The notes beneath the pieces are model-generated. The model was not told the DNA's origin, did not search any database, and was given only the letters and a program-made list of their open reading frames with translations. The position numbers and the translations under genes were made by a program. A DNA stretch of 64,000 nt from Hexactinellida sp. DTS-2022 (taxonomy: Eukaryota; Porifera; Hexactinellida): the NCBI GenBank assembly GCA_028753945.1, contig JAPNXP010000005.1, forward strand, positions 558,001-622,000, given 5' to 3'. Shown piece by piece: positions 1-15,000 of this stretch. The stretch's first letter is position 1, and every line of letters begins with the position of its first letter.

Positions 1-3000
1 CATATGTGAATACAGTCTGAATACAAACTGGTTTTGACTGTATTAAATTACAAATACATACCTGATATGAATGTAGTTGTGAATGTGAGACACTTGATTA
101 CGGTTTGACAGTTCCCGAGTGGCGTTTGTCGCACAGCTGTTAGCAGGGGTGCGGCGCCCCTGACAGCTGAGCCTGTACCCCCCCTCATGGAGGAGCGACC
201 TCGGATTGAGGAGTGGAAAGTGCGGGACCGGCGGCCCGAGCCGGCGCGACGCAGATTCCGGAAACTCTGTCGGAAGGACTGACGCATCGAGTTTCTTCTC
301 GTGAGACTCGAGTCATCTGCTATCTGACCTACATTGTGATATGTAGGAGTAATTATACAGTGAATAGCCATTGTAGGGACCTGATTTTGTGGAACTGTTT
401 GTTCGTCTTATCCGGAAATTCGTATTAACCGTTCGTACTAACAGTAATATGGCCGTACAAACGTTACTTAGACACCCCCTCCCTATGTCATGTTTTTTGG
501 ACCTGTTTGTAATATAAATGAATGAATGAATAAGACTTTATTTTTGGAGGAATGCCCATTCACAATATGTGAATAATACACAAATACAGCAAGCAAAAAT
601 ATACAAAGACGAACACATAAACTAAACAACCAAAGAAAATGATAAGTTACAGATGATTGATTATTTGATAATTTTTTCCTGTTTTTTTTAGTTACGTAAC
701 GTTTGAACGGCCCCTTAGTAGGGACACCAGGTGACTGTCGAAATATGTTCCCCTTATCCGAAATTAATTCAAAGAGTGTCAGGGTGTGTATCTATTATTT
801 AATTATTTAACAAGTCTTATTATATTTGGTTTATTGTTATTGTTTGTATTTTATTTTCTGTTTACTAATCACTATTATATCTATATGTCAGTAAATTGTT
901 TAGAATTGTTTGATTCCTTTATCTCATTGTAATTCATTAGGCTTTATTGAGTTTCCATATTTATGATAACAATTAATTATTTTCACATAATTATTGGTTC
1001 TATAATCAGTTATCTTAGTTACACTATGACCTTATAGGTATATTCCATTGGACTAGAAGGCCATTTTATGAGCCCAGCACATTCATAAGTAATACAGAAT
1101 TATAATTGTAGGTGTGAGAGTTCAAACTTGAAACGTTACGTAATTAAAAATTCCCGAAAATTAGACGACGCCCCTCCCTATGGCCCATTTTATAATTACC
1201 ACAAAAGGATGGTCTGTCACACATTGGTTACCCCCCCCCTTTGAAATACTCACGTAACGTTTGAACGGTCCCTGTAATACTGAGTGTACAATATTCGGAT
1301 ACTAAATATTGCCTATGAAATCTTTCCATTTTCTGGAAATACGTCGAATCATAAAATGCATCGTCGAATACTCTACTTTTCTAAATATTATAAATATTGT
1401 CTGGAGTATTTTTTGTATTTTCAATTCCTGGAAAATACGTTGAATCATAAAATGCATCGTCGAATACTCTACTTTTCTAAATATTATAAATATTGTGTGG
1501 AGTATTTTTTGTATTTTCAATTCCTGGAAAATACGTTGAATCATAAATGCATCGTCGAATACTCTACTTTTCTAAATATTATAAATATTGTCTGGAGTAT
1601 TTTTTGTATTTTCAATTCCTGGAAAGTACGTCGATTCATAAATGCATGGTTGAATGACTATTATACTCCACTTATCTAATCCATGGTTCGGATACACAAC
1701 ATAGTCTACTGCTCTGACGTAAGATCACCAACGTTGCTCTAACATAGCTTATATTAGCTAAGTTGCTATAGAAATTATAACTGAATATGTCTTGGATTCT
1801 AAGCTCAATTTCTGGCTGGTTTTCCAGCGTTCTAACCTCGCTAGGGCTTTGGGGGCGAAGCGGAAAACTTGTATTTCTCGGTTTAGATAACGCCGGTAAA
1901 ACAACCCTCCTACATATGCTACGGGATGGCAAACTAGGCCAACATATTCCTACTACACACCCAACCAAAGAAGAACTGTCACTAGGAGGGATAACATTTA
2001 CTACTTATGATTTGGGAGGACATGAACAAGCGAGGGTTGTTTGGAAACAGTATTTTCCAGCTGTGGATGCAGTTGTGTTTATAATAGACGCGTATGATAG
2101 AAGCAGATTCGAAGAGGCGAAAATAGAACTAGATTCTCTCCTAAGAGACGAACAGGTTAGTTCCTAATTCACATTCCTGTGTGCCATTAGGTTGCTACGG
2201 TATTTGCCGCATTAGATACCAATGATCACATAAATAAGTGTATTATTATAACGTTATAACTCATAATAGCCCCATTATATGCCTATTATACCTAAATTAT
2301 AAAAAGCATACAGTCAAACTCCCGTTATAACGAAATACTTGCTTTATAACGAAGTTATATAAATATATTACCCAGACGGATAAAGTAATCGATTCCGCTT
2401 ATAACGAAGTAAATGAAAGGTCCATTTGGTCTTGGTTATAACGGAGTTCATTGTATTATTATAACACCCCAATTCACTTAGTTCTCGATGGAATATTTGC
2501 CCATTATATGCCATATAATTATAGGAACAAGCATAATACAGTAGATATTGAATATAAGAACATGCCGGTTATAAGAACATTCTACTGGAAAACGGTTGCC
2601 ACATACCCTATATAATTTATGCCAGTTATAAGAACATTATATGCAGTTCCCGTCGATGTTCTTATAACCGGCATCCACTGTACTACTAACCTTTGCCCAT
2701 TATATGCCATATAATTATAGGAACGAGCATAACATTAAAACCTTCAAGAACTGAATAACTCTAGAAAATGAACACTTTTTATCGGTCCCAAAATTTCATC
2801 AATGCTTTAGACACACGTTATGATAAATCATGAATACCTCTCAAAAGTGAAAAGTGAACATTTTGGCTGGTCCCCAGGGATTTTCACTTTTCTGAAGGTT
2901 TTAATTCTATGGAATATTTGCCTATTATATACCCATATAATTACAGGAACGCGCATATTACTCTAACATTCCAATCTCCCATATAGGTAGCTAACGCGCC

Positions 3001-6000
3001 TCTCCTAATCCTGGGCAACAAGGTCGACAGACCGGGGGCCGCCTCGGAAGAGGAACTGAGAATGTTCTTTTCTCTCCAAACCACCGGCAAGGCGACCAGT
3101 GGCAGCGACAGACGAGTGCGACCTGTGGAGCTGTTCATGTGTTCGGTACTTAAGGAGTATGGGTACGGAGAGGGGTTTAGATGGCTGGGACAGTTCCTTT
3201 AGGGTTTTAGAGCTTACACTGGATTATAGATATGCATTGTATGTTGTTGTTGTTGTTATTTAATTATGTTTAATTACTGGTGTCTAGTTACTGTGTTAAT
3301 TAATTTAGTGTATTATGTGTTTAGTTGTTATCTGGGTAATGTTTTAGAGGTACTGATTGGATTTGGAAATTCTTCTAAAATTAATTCTAAAATTCATAAT
3401 ACCTCGGTAATATTTACACCAAGGGACCGTCAAAAAGTGTACTCATCCGAATTTCGTATTAAACGTGTTTATATTAACGTATTAACGAGGTTATACCGTA
3501 TTGAATAAGTATTATTTAGCTATATTATTGAGTTATTCTTGACTATGGATTTAAAACTATATTGGAGACTCGTTAGTAGAACTGTAAAGCCCCTTAATTA
3601 GTGACACTTGTTATATATGAAAAGGTAAATACATTTCAATTATTCCTACTAACAAAGTCACTACCTATTTCTTAAATTTTTTAATAATAATACAGTATAA
3701 CCTAAGTACGAACACCAGTGGACCGTTAAAATGCGTTCGCCTTACCCGGAATTTGTATTAAACAATATAATTTGCATTGAAAAGGCTTTGAAGGGGACAT
3801 AAATAGTGTTAGTATTTTAATAAGTACTATTAACCGAAATTAACACTACGTATATTGAGTTTGTAGACATAATACAGGAGACTCGTGAGTAGAAGACGGA
3901 TTGTTTATAATATCAACAATAACAACAATAATAATATCATATATAACGTACCTTCTTCATAAGTAGTGTGTGTAAATACGATGGATCTCTTTTCTACGTC
4001 GATAACAGCCAAGCCATACGAACAGCCCACTGCAACTCTAAACGGAGTTATAAGTAAATAACAACAAATAGAAAACAATTCGTTTCATATATATATAGTA
4101 GAACCTCGTTAATACGAACACCAACGGACGGTAAAAATGTGTTCGCTTTATCCGGAGTTCGTATTAACCGGAGTAATACCCATTGAATAGCCATTATAGG
4201 GACCTGATTTGTGGAACTGTTTGTTCGTCTTATCCGGAAATTCGTATTAACCGTGTTCGTACTAACGAGGTTCTACTGTATATTCTGATAATACTTATCC
4301 AGTTATAATTGGTCATAACAACGCCAATGGTCACTAGGTATGTAATATCTGAATTTAGTAACATTCATTTATTACCATAGCATCCACTGATGTACTATGG
4401 AATTTCAAATATTTTAAATAATTCAAAACTAAATCTAAATGGCCACTGATTTGCCAAAAATATTGCTTTCGAAATATGACACAATTGGCCAAGTCACCTT
4501 TAATCCATCGAGGGTACTTTGATCCAATTAAGCGGAGAAATCTATTAACCGGTGGCTCTATTAAGCGGAGTCGACTGTATTTCGAATCTTTAGTGTTGTT
4601 AGACCATGGGTATGAGAAAACTCCGGCTTAAATCCATGGTCCAACAATACAAAAAGGAAAGTCTACTATCTATTTTGGTTCGAGATTATTGCAATTTAAA
4701 AAGTCCAACAATTTCCGGATTACCAGAGGAGTCATGAGTTGTGAGAGGAACACAGGAACAAAAGCCACTCGTATCGATAATATATTCGATATACCGTTAA
4801 TGAGTTGGAAAGGGTACAACAACAAATTGAGAATAAAAATATAAATAATCTTCCATTGCAAGGCACTAGCATACTAACAGGTTTGAAGAAATTGGAACCA
4901 TGAACCACATTCCTATTACATATCTTCGTTGCCAAAGAATGGACACAATCCGACAACTGATCTCAAGTTAGAAGTTATTTCGAATTCCGAACTATTTTCT
5001 CATGAAAGAACCGGTACTAACAGCTGTGAAGTTTGATGCAGGAATAACATTGATGATATCACAAAGTTATATAGTAGACTCGTTAATAGGAACACCAGGG
5101 GACCGTCGAAATATGTTCGTATTATCCGGAGTCACTTGCATGCATTTGTATAGGCTAGGGGAATTAAACCTTGTACTCCTTAACCTATATTTCCCCTTAT
5201 CCGTGTTCCTAATAACGAGAGTCTACTGTATATATTAGATTGTGGAATTTCTCAAATAATGAGTGCATATTTGTGAGAGCTGATATTTCCATATTGTTTC
5301 AGTTCAAAAGAAAGATTTCAAGCAATGAACAGAATTGGGACTAAAGTATAGAAGAACTGTATTTGTATAGACGTTAATAGAACTGTAAAGTAAAGCTGCT
5401 AATAACAATAATAAACATTGTGAGCGATTTTACACAAGGTCACGCAATGCGATTTGCAGTACAGAAGGAAAAGAAAGAAATAACGAATGTACATGCTAGT
5501 GTTTACGACCATAATTCTCATCTATGTATGTATGTTGCATTGAATAAATACGTTTTAATTGTTTCTCGAATGTATTTACTGATGATATTAGCAACTGCAA
5601 AGTATATCTCAAGGAAATTTTGATAGTATTCCTTTCTTCTTCTGTTTTGAATTTGCTTTTATTTTGCATAATATTATTATCGACAACGTTATTATCTATA
5701 CAGAAATACACAGGTTATGAAGGGCGAGATTTCGTACTTTCTAAGTTGAGAATTATTTCTGTTATAGTATTTGAAATCCAAACTATGCTCTGTAATATTT
5801 ATAGATTTATTGTCTCTGTTATTTGTGTATTCTGCCAATGTTCCAAATCTCACGTTTTCTTGAACTTTTCATGAGAAATATGGATTCTAAGAAGTATAAT
5901 TTGCAACTTTACTTTTCAAGCAAAGAAGAAGGGACACTCGAAAGATTATACTCATTCAAATGGCTATTATTTTCTAGGAATTACTAAATGGAATTTCAGG

Positions 6001-9000
6001 CACTGGGAATCTCTTTGTTAATAATCTATTAAAAATATTTGTTAAAAAATCTAAATTGTAAAAAATCTATAATTTCACCTGTGCGAAGCCGGGTTTTTTA
6101 TTGAAAAGCTGTTAGCAGTATAAGTAAGCCTCTATTTGTATTGGCTATTATTATTGGCTATTTATTTTTTAATAAAAATCTAAAATTTGACCTGTGCGAA
6201 GCCAGGTTTTATATTGGAAACGTGTTACCGATATATAAGTAAGCCTCTATTTATATTAGCTATTATTTTTTTAAATTAAGAATCTAAAATTTGACCTGTG
6301 CGAAGCCGGATTTAATATTGAAAATATGCTAGCCGTATAAGTAAGCCTGTTTACACCTAAACTTACAGAGAGAATTTGTGCGCCATTTCCAGAGCTGTGA
6401 TCTGACTGGCTGGCGACATCTGGAACAGGAATATAGGCACATATCCCCTATCCGTGGCGTGAGGTGGTTTGAAGTGCAACGGCTGCAAACCTGGCATATT
6501 CCGTATTCTCGTCTCTTCGCTCAATAACACACCGTCCAATAGCTATAGCAATGTAGGGAGTAAATGTGATTATAACAATTGTATTGTAGAACCATGGATA
6601 TGTACCAGAACAGTAGACTGGTTAATTAATAAAATAATTAAAATTAATTAATTGGGTTACTTTGGTCCGAAGGTAGTTTGATCCAATTAAGCGGAGATTT
6701 CAATTAACTGAAAATATTGCAAATCAAACTGCAATTCGTTCAGCAAACTCTGGGAAATGTTGACCTAATTAACCGTTCGCTCTAGTGACATTTTAGCCTA
6801 CCCAAACGAGTGTCATTAAATACTTTACTGTAAAGTCAAGTTCGTGTATTAACAATTCGCCTAATAAAAAGTCACTTTCCATTTCCAAGAGAGCATTTAA
6901 TATTAATTCTGTTCCTCTAGTAGAAATATTCGCTAATTTGGTTTATTAGAAAGAGAATTTCATGTAAAATGCGACTTGCTATCTACTGTACACAATACCA
7001 ATATAGACTTACGAATACAGAGGAACCTACGAATACCACTGTACAGTGTACAAAATACTAATACAATTGTAGCACCTCTCAAATACCAATACACTTACGA
7101 ATACAGACGGGGTGACCATATCGTGCGTCAGTTCGAACAGCAGCACCTGTCCCCCCGCCCCTCCCACTGCGAGGGCCGCGTCATAGCAGCAGAGACTGGT
7201 GACCTTAAGTCTCGGGTCCTCTGCGTAGTGGTCCCAGAACCCCCGCTGGACCCCCTCCAGGCCCCTGTCAATAGCGACACCAGGGGTACCTCTGTCTACT
7301 GCTAGGTCGAACAGGTAGTTCGTGTAGAGACAGTAGATAAGAGACACAGAGCCTAGCGAAGTACAGAGAGATAATTAATCAGTTCATGACCTACTTAATA
7401 CAGTTGAAACCGGATATTTTTAACAATCGGATATATTTAACAATCGGATATATTTAACACATTTTCTTGTAAATAATTAATTATTGTTGTTGTTGTAAAA
7501 TCGGATATTTTTAACAAATTTTCGTGAAAAGAATGTGTTAAAAATATCCGGTTTCAACTGTATACGGCTATATATGTCGCCGAGAAGGCCATAAAACAAA
7601 GTAGCCAGTTTCTAATTTTCATTCTAGGATAAACTATGAAGTTTAAAAATGTCTAAAAAAACTACATTAAAAATGTGTTCACCGATATATAAATAATTCA
7701 ATTTCCTATTATGTTTGTAATTTGTATATAAACTAACCTCCAGTAATATCCCAGAAGTTGACTGTCCCATTCTCATGTCTACAATAATATAAACAAACAA
7801 GTAAACACTTACAATTAAACACAACAACAACAACTATGATTAGTATTTACCCTGTGATGTATATAACGGTTAGGTCCTGAGAGTATTCTTCTTTAACCTC
7901 GCCGCCATTAAACGGCCATTCCTAATAAATATATAAATAATAGTATCCTAGTTACGTTAAGGCATTTTGAATATACAGTAGACTCTCGATATAGGAACAC
8001 AGTTAAGGAGTACAGGGTTTAATTCCCCTTATACAAATGCATGTAAGTGACTCCGGTTAATACGAATTCCGGATAATACAAACATATAATATAACCTCGT
8101 TAGTACGAACACCACCATCAAAATGCGTTCGCCTTACCCGGGATTCGTATTAACCAATATCATTTGTATTAAAAAGCTTTGAAGGGGACTGAAATAGTGT
8201 TCGTATTAACGCGAATCTCGTATTAACCGAAATTTAGTAATAACTTAAATAACCGTAATTCATATCAACCGTAATTTCGTACTACCCGTGTCCCTACCAA
8301 GCAGCTATACTGTACACTATACACTGGGTACTAACCACGTCTGTAGAGGAGTATAGCTGGTGTATCTGTGCCGCTCCCAGCTGTTTGAGGAGCTTATACT
8401 CCACAGAAGCCAAACTGTCCAGCAGAAGGGAGCAGGTTATGGGGGAGCTGTGCAGGTTAGTCAGGTAGGGGGGCATTATCAGAGGATATCTACAGTAGTA
8501 TACAGCTATAAATAGAATGGCATTATCAGAGGATACCTACAGTAGTACAGGGTATTATACAGGAATCGAACACTCCTAACTGTCCTAAGGTCACTAGTGT
8601 ATGAATAGTGTATGAATTGTGTACGCCTAAAAGGTTAGTTTTGTATTACTCTATGGGGACTTTCGGAAGTTTTCGAGCTCCTAAACACAAAGATAACCCA
8701 ATTTAAACGCCTCTAGGCATGGATTAGCAGATGGCGATCCTGGATAAACCCCTGATTACAGGGTATATACAGCTATCATGTCAAGAGTACTTATACAGTA
8801 GATGTCGGATATAAGCACACCGTTTATAAGAACATATCGGTTATAAGAACATTATATGCAGTTCCCGACGATGTTCTTATAACCGGCATCCACTGTATTA
8901 GCATGAGTACTTATTTAACAGTTCCTATGTAGGAATGGAATCCTAGTTAAACGGGCTTTTCAAACGTTAAACGTAACGCTTTCAATAGAGGGTGACATAG

Positions 9001-12000
9001 GGGGAAAACGTAACATAGGGAGGGGGGTCAAATTTTCGGGAATTTAGCATTACGAACGTTTGAACGTCCCTTTACAATATATAATTATCACTATACAACT
9101 ATTGTCTATTGTTGTTTACTAATAAGAGGCGTCAATAACTTACTCTGGTTTGGTGAGATCGATAAACAGCAATTCTTGATCTAACAGGGCAACAAGAATC
9201 TCACTCCTAACTAAAGAAAATAAAAAGTCAAATTCCAATGCAACAAAGTGAAAAAGTGAAAACCTCCAAGAAATGAACAACTCCAAAATATGAACACTTT
9301 TCTCGGTCCCAAAATTTTCCCATTGCTTAAGAACACACTTTATGATAAATCATGAAAAGTGAACACCTCTCAAAGTGAATGTTTTGGATGGTCCCCAGGA
9401 TGTTCACTTTCTGAAGGTTTTACTGTAGTCGATTTTACTCCGCTTATAACGAAGTAAACAAAGGGGCCCTTGGAGCTTATAACGGGAGTTATCTGTAACA
9501 AACTTACCAGAGTGTGTTGGCGACGCTGCTTGCATCCATCGAGAAGTATACTCATCCTGTTTTATAACAAAAAATCCTTTAATCGAAGAAGTAAACTTGA
9601 TCAACTGTCTCTCATCATTTTTCCAAGGATTCATTTTCTTAACCCACGGTCGAGACACGAGTCGCTCAATGGAATCTATAACTTCATCCAAATCGGATTC
9701 GTGTGGTGACGTCACATTTCTATATGACTCCTCATGTATCATTGATTCTCGCCATAAATACCGATCGCTTTCAAACGGATCTAAATCATTCAGCTCTATA
9801 TTTTCATTATCTACGTCATCAAATGATTCTTCTTTATTAACCGCTTCACTGTCGCTAGTTTCAATCCCTTTTCCCCTCATAACAACATTATTATTGTCCT
9901 CTAATTCATGGCTAATATCGTTTGTTCCGTTAATAGTTAGATACTTGTCTTCGTCCCGAGTGAAGTCCCCAACTTGTAGCAAGGTTTCTGTTATATCTCC
10001 GATGCACTGGGGAGAGTCGCTAGTCTCTCCTGAGGTGCGCAACTCAGTAGGGGGCTTTGGCTAAATTACAGGGGAATGGTTATACAGTAGTTAGGTGAAT
10101 TGGCTATATTATAGGGGAATGGTAATAATAGCAAGTTCGAGTAATAGCAAGTTGCAATTTGCACACGAACTTTGGTTGCTAAAAGGCGATTTGTATTAGA
10201 GAGATAGAATTAACATTAAATGCTCGCTTGGGGACTGAAAATATTTGCTAATAGAGCAATATTGTTATTAAGCAATAATATGTAAACAATAAAAAAGGTT
10301 TACTTCTGAAATTTTAGACATCAGAAAGGTTAGATTTTTAACAGCTAAATTCACCTTTTGAGATCGCAAGAAAAGTTTAAAAAAAGTAAACACAATTCAC
10401 AAATAAATACGGGCTTAATTATATATCGGCCGACAACCTTTCAATTGATAAACCTGGTTTATCAAATGTGATTTTTGATGGTAAATAACCTTGCCACGAC
10501 TTGAAAATTACTTCAGAAAGGTGTTGGGCGATATATAATTAACTCCAAATAAAACACTCCTTGAAACAAATATATTCCCGTTAAATAAACAAACTGCTCT
10601 AATGGATTTATGCCCCATCTCCCTAAACCCATACAGTTGTATTCATAATTTGATGTATAATCTAAGCTAATTTAGTGCAAGTAACAAGACGATAAGTTAG
10701 AATAATTGTTAAAAGGTTTCTCTTAATTAAGCTTTAAGCTGATCAAAAATGTTTCATGTTTCAATAAACCTGTCTGAAAGATTACAGTAGACTCTCGTTA
10801 TTAGAAACCCGTCGAAATATGTTCGTATTATCCGGAATTCGTATTAACCGGAGTCACTTGTATGTATTTATATAGGATAGGGAATTTTTTGTAATCCTTA
10901 ACCGATATTTCGCCTTATCCGTGTTCCTGTTAACAGAGTCTACTGTAATTAACGAAATCTCACAAGTATTTGCTCGCCTATCTCTATAAATATTAGCCTC
11001 TATTTAACGAACTTTATTTAGTTAATAGTTCATCTGTTTGGATAACATCATAATTGTTGGGAACTTTATGGCTAAATTAATTAATTTTGTTCGCCTATTA
11101 GCAAATATGTACGTACTTTTTTTTATATAGCAAGAGAACATATTGAGCTAATTCAATTCATTTCTAACATTAATGGATTTAAATTGCTTATAAAATTAAT
11201 TAACTTCTGTTATAACGAAGTCCAAGGAACTTACGCGTATTTCGTTAAAGCGGAGTAAAATCAATTACAGTGAACTATCGTTATAATTATAACGAAGTGC
11301 TTGGGACCTGTAAATTCCTTCGTTATATATCCGGATATTCGTTATAAGCGGATAATAATTAATGCATTAAGTGCTCTGGGGGAAAATCTCCATTTCGTTA
11401 TAAGCAGTTATTTCGTTATATCCGACTTGGTTATAACGGGAGTTCACTGTATATTATCCGATAACAATTCATAATACCTTAATTAATAAGTAAGTTACCT
11501 CTTAGTTGCCAATTGAAAGTGAAATTTAATTTAATTTCAATTGAAAATGAAAGTGTTTTTTTCTAAAACACTTTTCGTTATGTAAGTTATTAAGTTGTAG
11601 GGACCTGATTTTTGTAAATATATGTTCGTCTTATCCGGAAATTCGTATTAACCGTGTTCGTACTAACGAGGTTCTACTGTACCTTAATCGCTATAGTATA
11701 ATTACCGTTTGTGTGTCCGTATAATTAAGCTGTGCTAATATCTGTTCCATTTGTTCCGATAATTTCCCCAATTCAAGCGAGGATAAATCAAACGATTCCT
11801 CTTTAGCCGTGGTATAACTATCGTCTATTCCAGGGCCGTTACTCGTGTGTTCCGGGGTATATACCTCTGGAATTGGGGAGGGTGGGTTGTTAAGAATTAC
11901 ATCAAGAAAATCTGTGGTATTAAATTCACAGTTTGTATCATCGAGATGTTTGTTGATGGCTAAACTCTTTAACTTTTCTATTGAATAAATAATTAGAATT

Positions 12001-15000
12001 ATAACCAATTTCTTAATATATTTATCCTATTTTGTTATTATTGTTTACCAAAGTTGCAACCGAATACATTAATAGGAACACCAGGGGACCGTATAATTTG
12101 TTCGTATTAACCGGAGTCACTTGCATGCATTTGTATAGGCTAGGGAATTAACCTTGTACTCCTTAACCGATATTTTCCTTATCCGTGTTCCTACTAACAG
12201 AGTCTACTGTAGTTTAATTTTCGGTTTGATTAAATACAATTTACAAAATAGGTGATTTTGGGTTGGTTACCGAATATAATTACAGTCAGGTTCTTTTATT
12301 ATGAACATTCAAGGCACCAAAATTGTGTATATAATAAATAGACTTCATAATAAGCGAACTCAACATAATACAAACCCTATGTAAGTTGTCAAATTGGGAC
12401 CGTAGGGTTTGTTCATAATAAAAAATCTTCATATTAAGCAGACGAAATCTTGTTCATAATAAGCAGACCTGACTGTATTAGTAACCTTTCTACCAACTGA
12501 TATTCCTGTCACACAACAAATGAATAGCGTCTAACAACTACACATATACATTCCATTGGTACATATGGTAGCTAACCTAGAGTGATGTCTCCACAGTCTG
12601 GATAGAAGCCGGAGTGCCGACTGCTCTGCTTATTCCTCTCAAGAGTGGAGGTGGAGTAGGGACTGGAGCTCCGGATAGCCTCAGCCACACTCGGGATAGG
12701 CTCTAGGGTGATAGTGATTTATACTCATTAGTATAGTGTGATATATTATAGTATACTATAGGTTGTTATCAGGATATTATACAGCCGTTTGTAAATACGC
12801 TCCTAATCCTGGTCTTATGCAATTTTCATACGCCAAATCACAAATTAATGTTATGATATAGGAGGAGATTCCAAATTTTCGTCGCACCTAATTAAAAATT
12901 TCCAAAAATCATGCTCCAAAGGAGCGTCTCGCGCTCCTGGATAATTCCTTGATTGTATGTACAGTCGAAATCGGATTATTTTGTCCAATTCTTTTCATGG
13001 ATAATTTGACAAAATAATCCGATAAGACAAATAAACCCGGTGGGATATCCATGCAAAATGGTATATTTATCATAATTTTCCTCGAATATTAGGACAAAAT
13101 AGTTCGACAAAACAAAATAATCCGATTTCGACTGTATCTATAAATAACCACTTCCTATTACTAATAACCGCATATACTGTACCTTGTAGTTTGCTAGAAT
13201 AGGTATTATCCCTCACTCCCTGTGACTGCGTATCTTCGATAAGAGGAGAGTTGTTACCGTTACACTCTAGAGTGGGACTAGCAATGGGACTGGTAACCTC
13301 CAGCTCATAAGGCTCTCTGGCTCGAGCTAGCGTTATAGTAGGGTTTGTAGCCAAATCCTCTGGGATTCCGCCAGCGAATACAAGCAGATCGTTGCTATAT
13401 AAACACGTATAATATATTCATATTAAATAGTACAGTCGAAATCGGATTATTTTGTCATCAGATTATTTTGTTTTATCGGATTATTTTGTCGAATTATCCA
13501 TGAAAAGAATTGGACAAAATAATCCGATTTCGACTGTAACTTAATAACTTAATAACTTAATAACTTAGATAATTAAACTTAAATAACGAAATAACTTATA
13601 TGTAGCCGTCTATTTCTAGACCAGGTTTTCTTACATATACATTAGTATTACCCATAGGCGGCAGGGCTTTTGGTCTACAGAATTTATAGACGGTCTACAA
13701 ATTATTGGGCTTATTTGTATGGGCTTTTATAGACCGTCTACATATAAGGATGCTCAATTCATATACAGTGGTGTTCGCGTAATAGCAAGTCGCATTTTGC
13801 ACGAAATTTGCTTGCTAATAGGCGAACTGCTATTAAGGGAACAAAATTCATATTAAATGCTCGCTTGGGGACTGAAAGTAACTTGCTAAAATATAGCAAT
13901 TTATTATAGCAATTGCTATTAGGCGAACACCACTGTAAGGAATTATCTATTTTCAAAAGTATTTCAAACACTCCCATAAAAGTAATCTATCATAACTTTA
14001 TTAATTAATAATTAATACAAATCTTACCTTGTCCATATAGCTGTGGTAATTGCTTCTAGATTGTACTCGCTCTCTAAAATAGAAATATAATTACGTAATA
14101 CATATCAATTCCATTTAATTAATCGTTGGTTCTACAGTAGACTCTCGTTAATAGCATACAATAATTCCCATAGCTTATACAAATACATGCAAAAATTTTG
14201 GTTAATACGAATTTCCGGATAATATGAACAAATTATGACGGTCCCATGGTATTCCTATTAACGAGAATTTATATTGCTTAGCTATAGAATATCAGCTGTG
14301 ATGCTTACATTTATACAAAATATATGTGTTCTTCGTAAAAGAATATTTAATTAAATAATTATTAATTAGATACATCTGATATAATAAAATACTTACAACC
14401 CCAGTTATTTGATAACTAATTACAGTAGAACCTCGTTAATACGAACACAAACGGACGGTAAAAATTGTTTGCTTTATCGAAAGTTCGTATTAACCGGAGT
14501 ATTACCAATTGAATAGCCATTGTAGGGACCTGATTTTGTGGAACTGTTTGTTCGTCTTATCCGGAAATTCATATTAACCATGTTCCTACTAACGAGGTTC
14601 TACTGTATATGTATAAACACAATGTGTAATATAAACTTTAATTAGTTCTAAGCAATAATAGAATGCACAAGCAAAGACCAAACATATACTTCGATGACTT
14701 AGACAAAATCTGTGTCGTAAACCCAGAAGTGACCAATGAGAGCAAACAGTTGCAAGAGGAATGCCGTGGTTTCCTTGACAACGCTGAGGAATTTCACGCG
14801 CTTATATCAAGCTTTATAGAGAAAATAGAAAGTCTAGGTGAACTGGTAGAAAAGGAAAAACTGAAGGCAATCGGCGCGAGAATAAGATTATTCTCCGTGG
14901 ATCGATTCAAGGAACAGAAGAAACATGAGTTTATGATCCTGGCCAATGAAAAGAGAGACGAATTAGATAGGCTCACTAGACAATTGGAGTCTTGGAAAAG

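Noticed and set aside
1302..1679. Frames on both strands in the 96-bp tandem array
   Set aside because: Period-96 repeats keep the frame open by chance; the repeated residues follow the DNA unit.
3266..3508. 80-codon plus-strand frame just after SAR1
   Set aside because: It runs through degenerate family-A words (TTCGTATTAA, TAACGAGG), has no domain and no splice logic.
9597..10064. A 155-codon Ser-rich plus-strand frame
   Set aside because: It is the shadow of Lgl exon 13, which joins its neighbours in phase on the minus strand.
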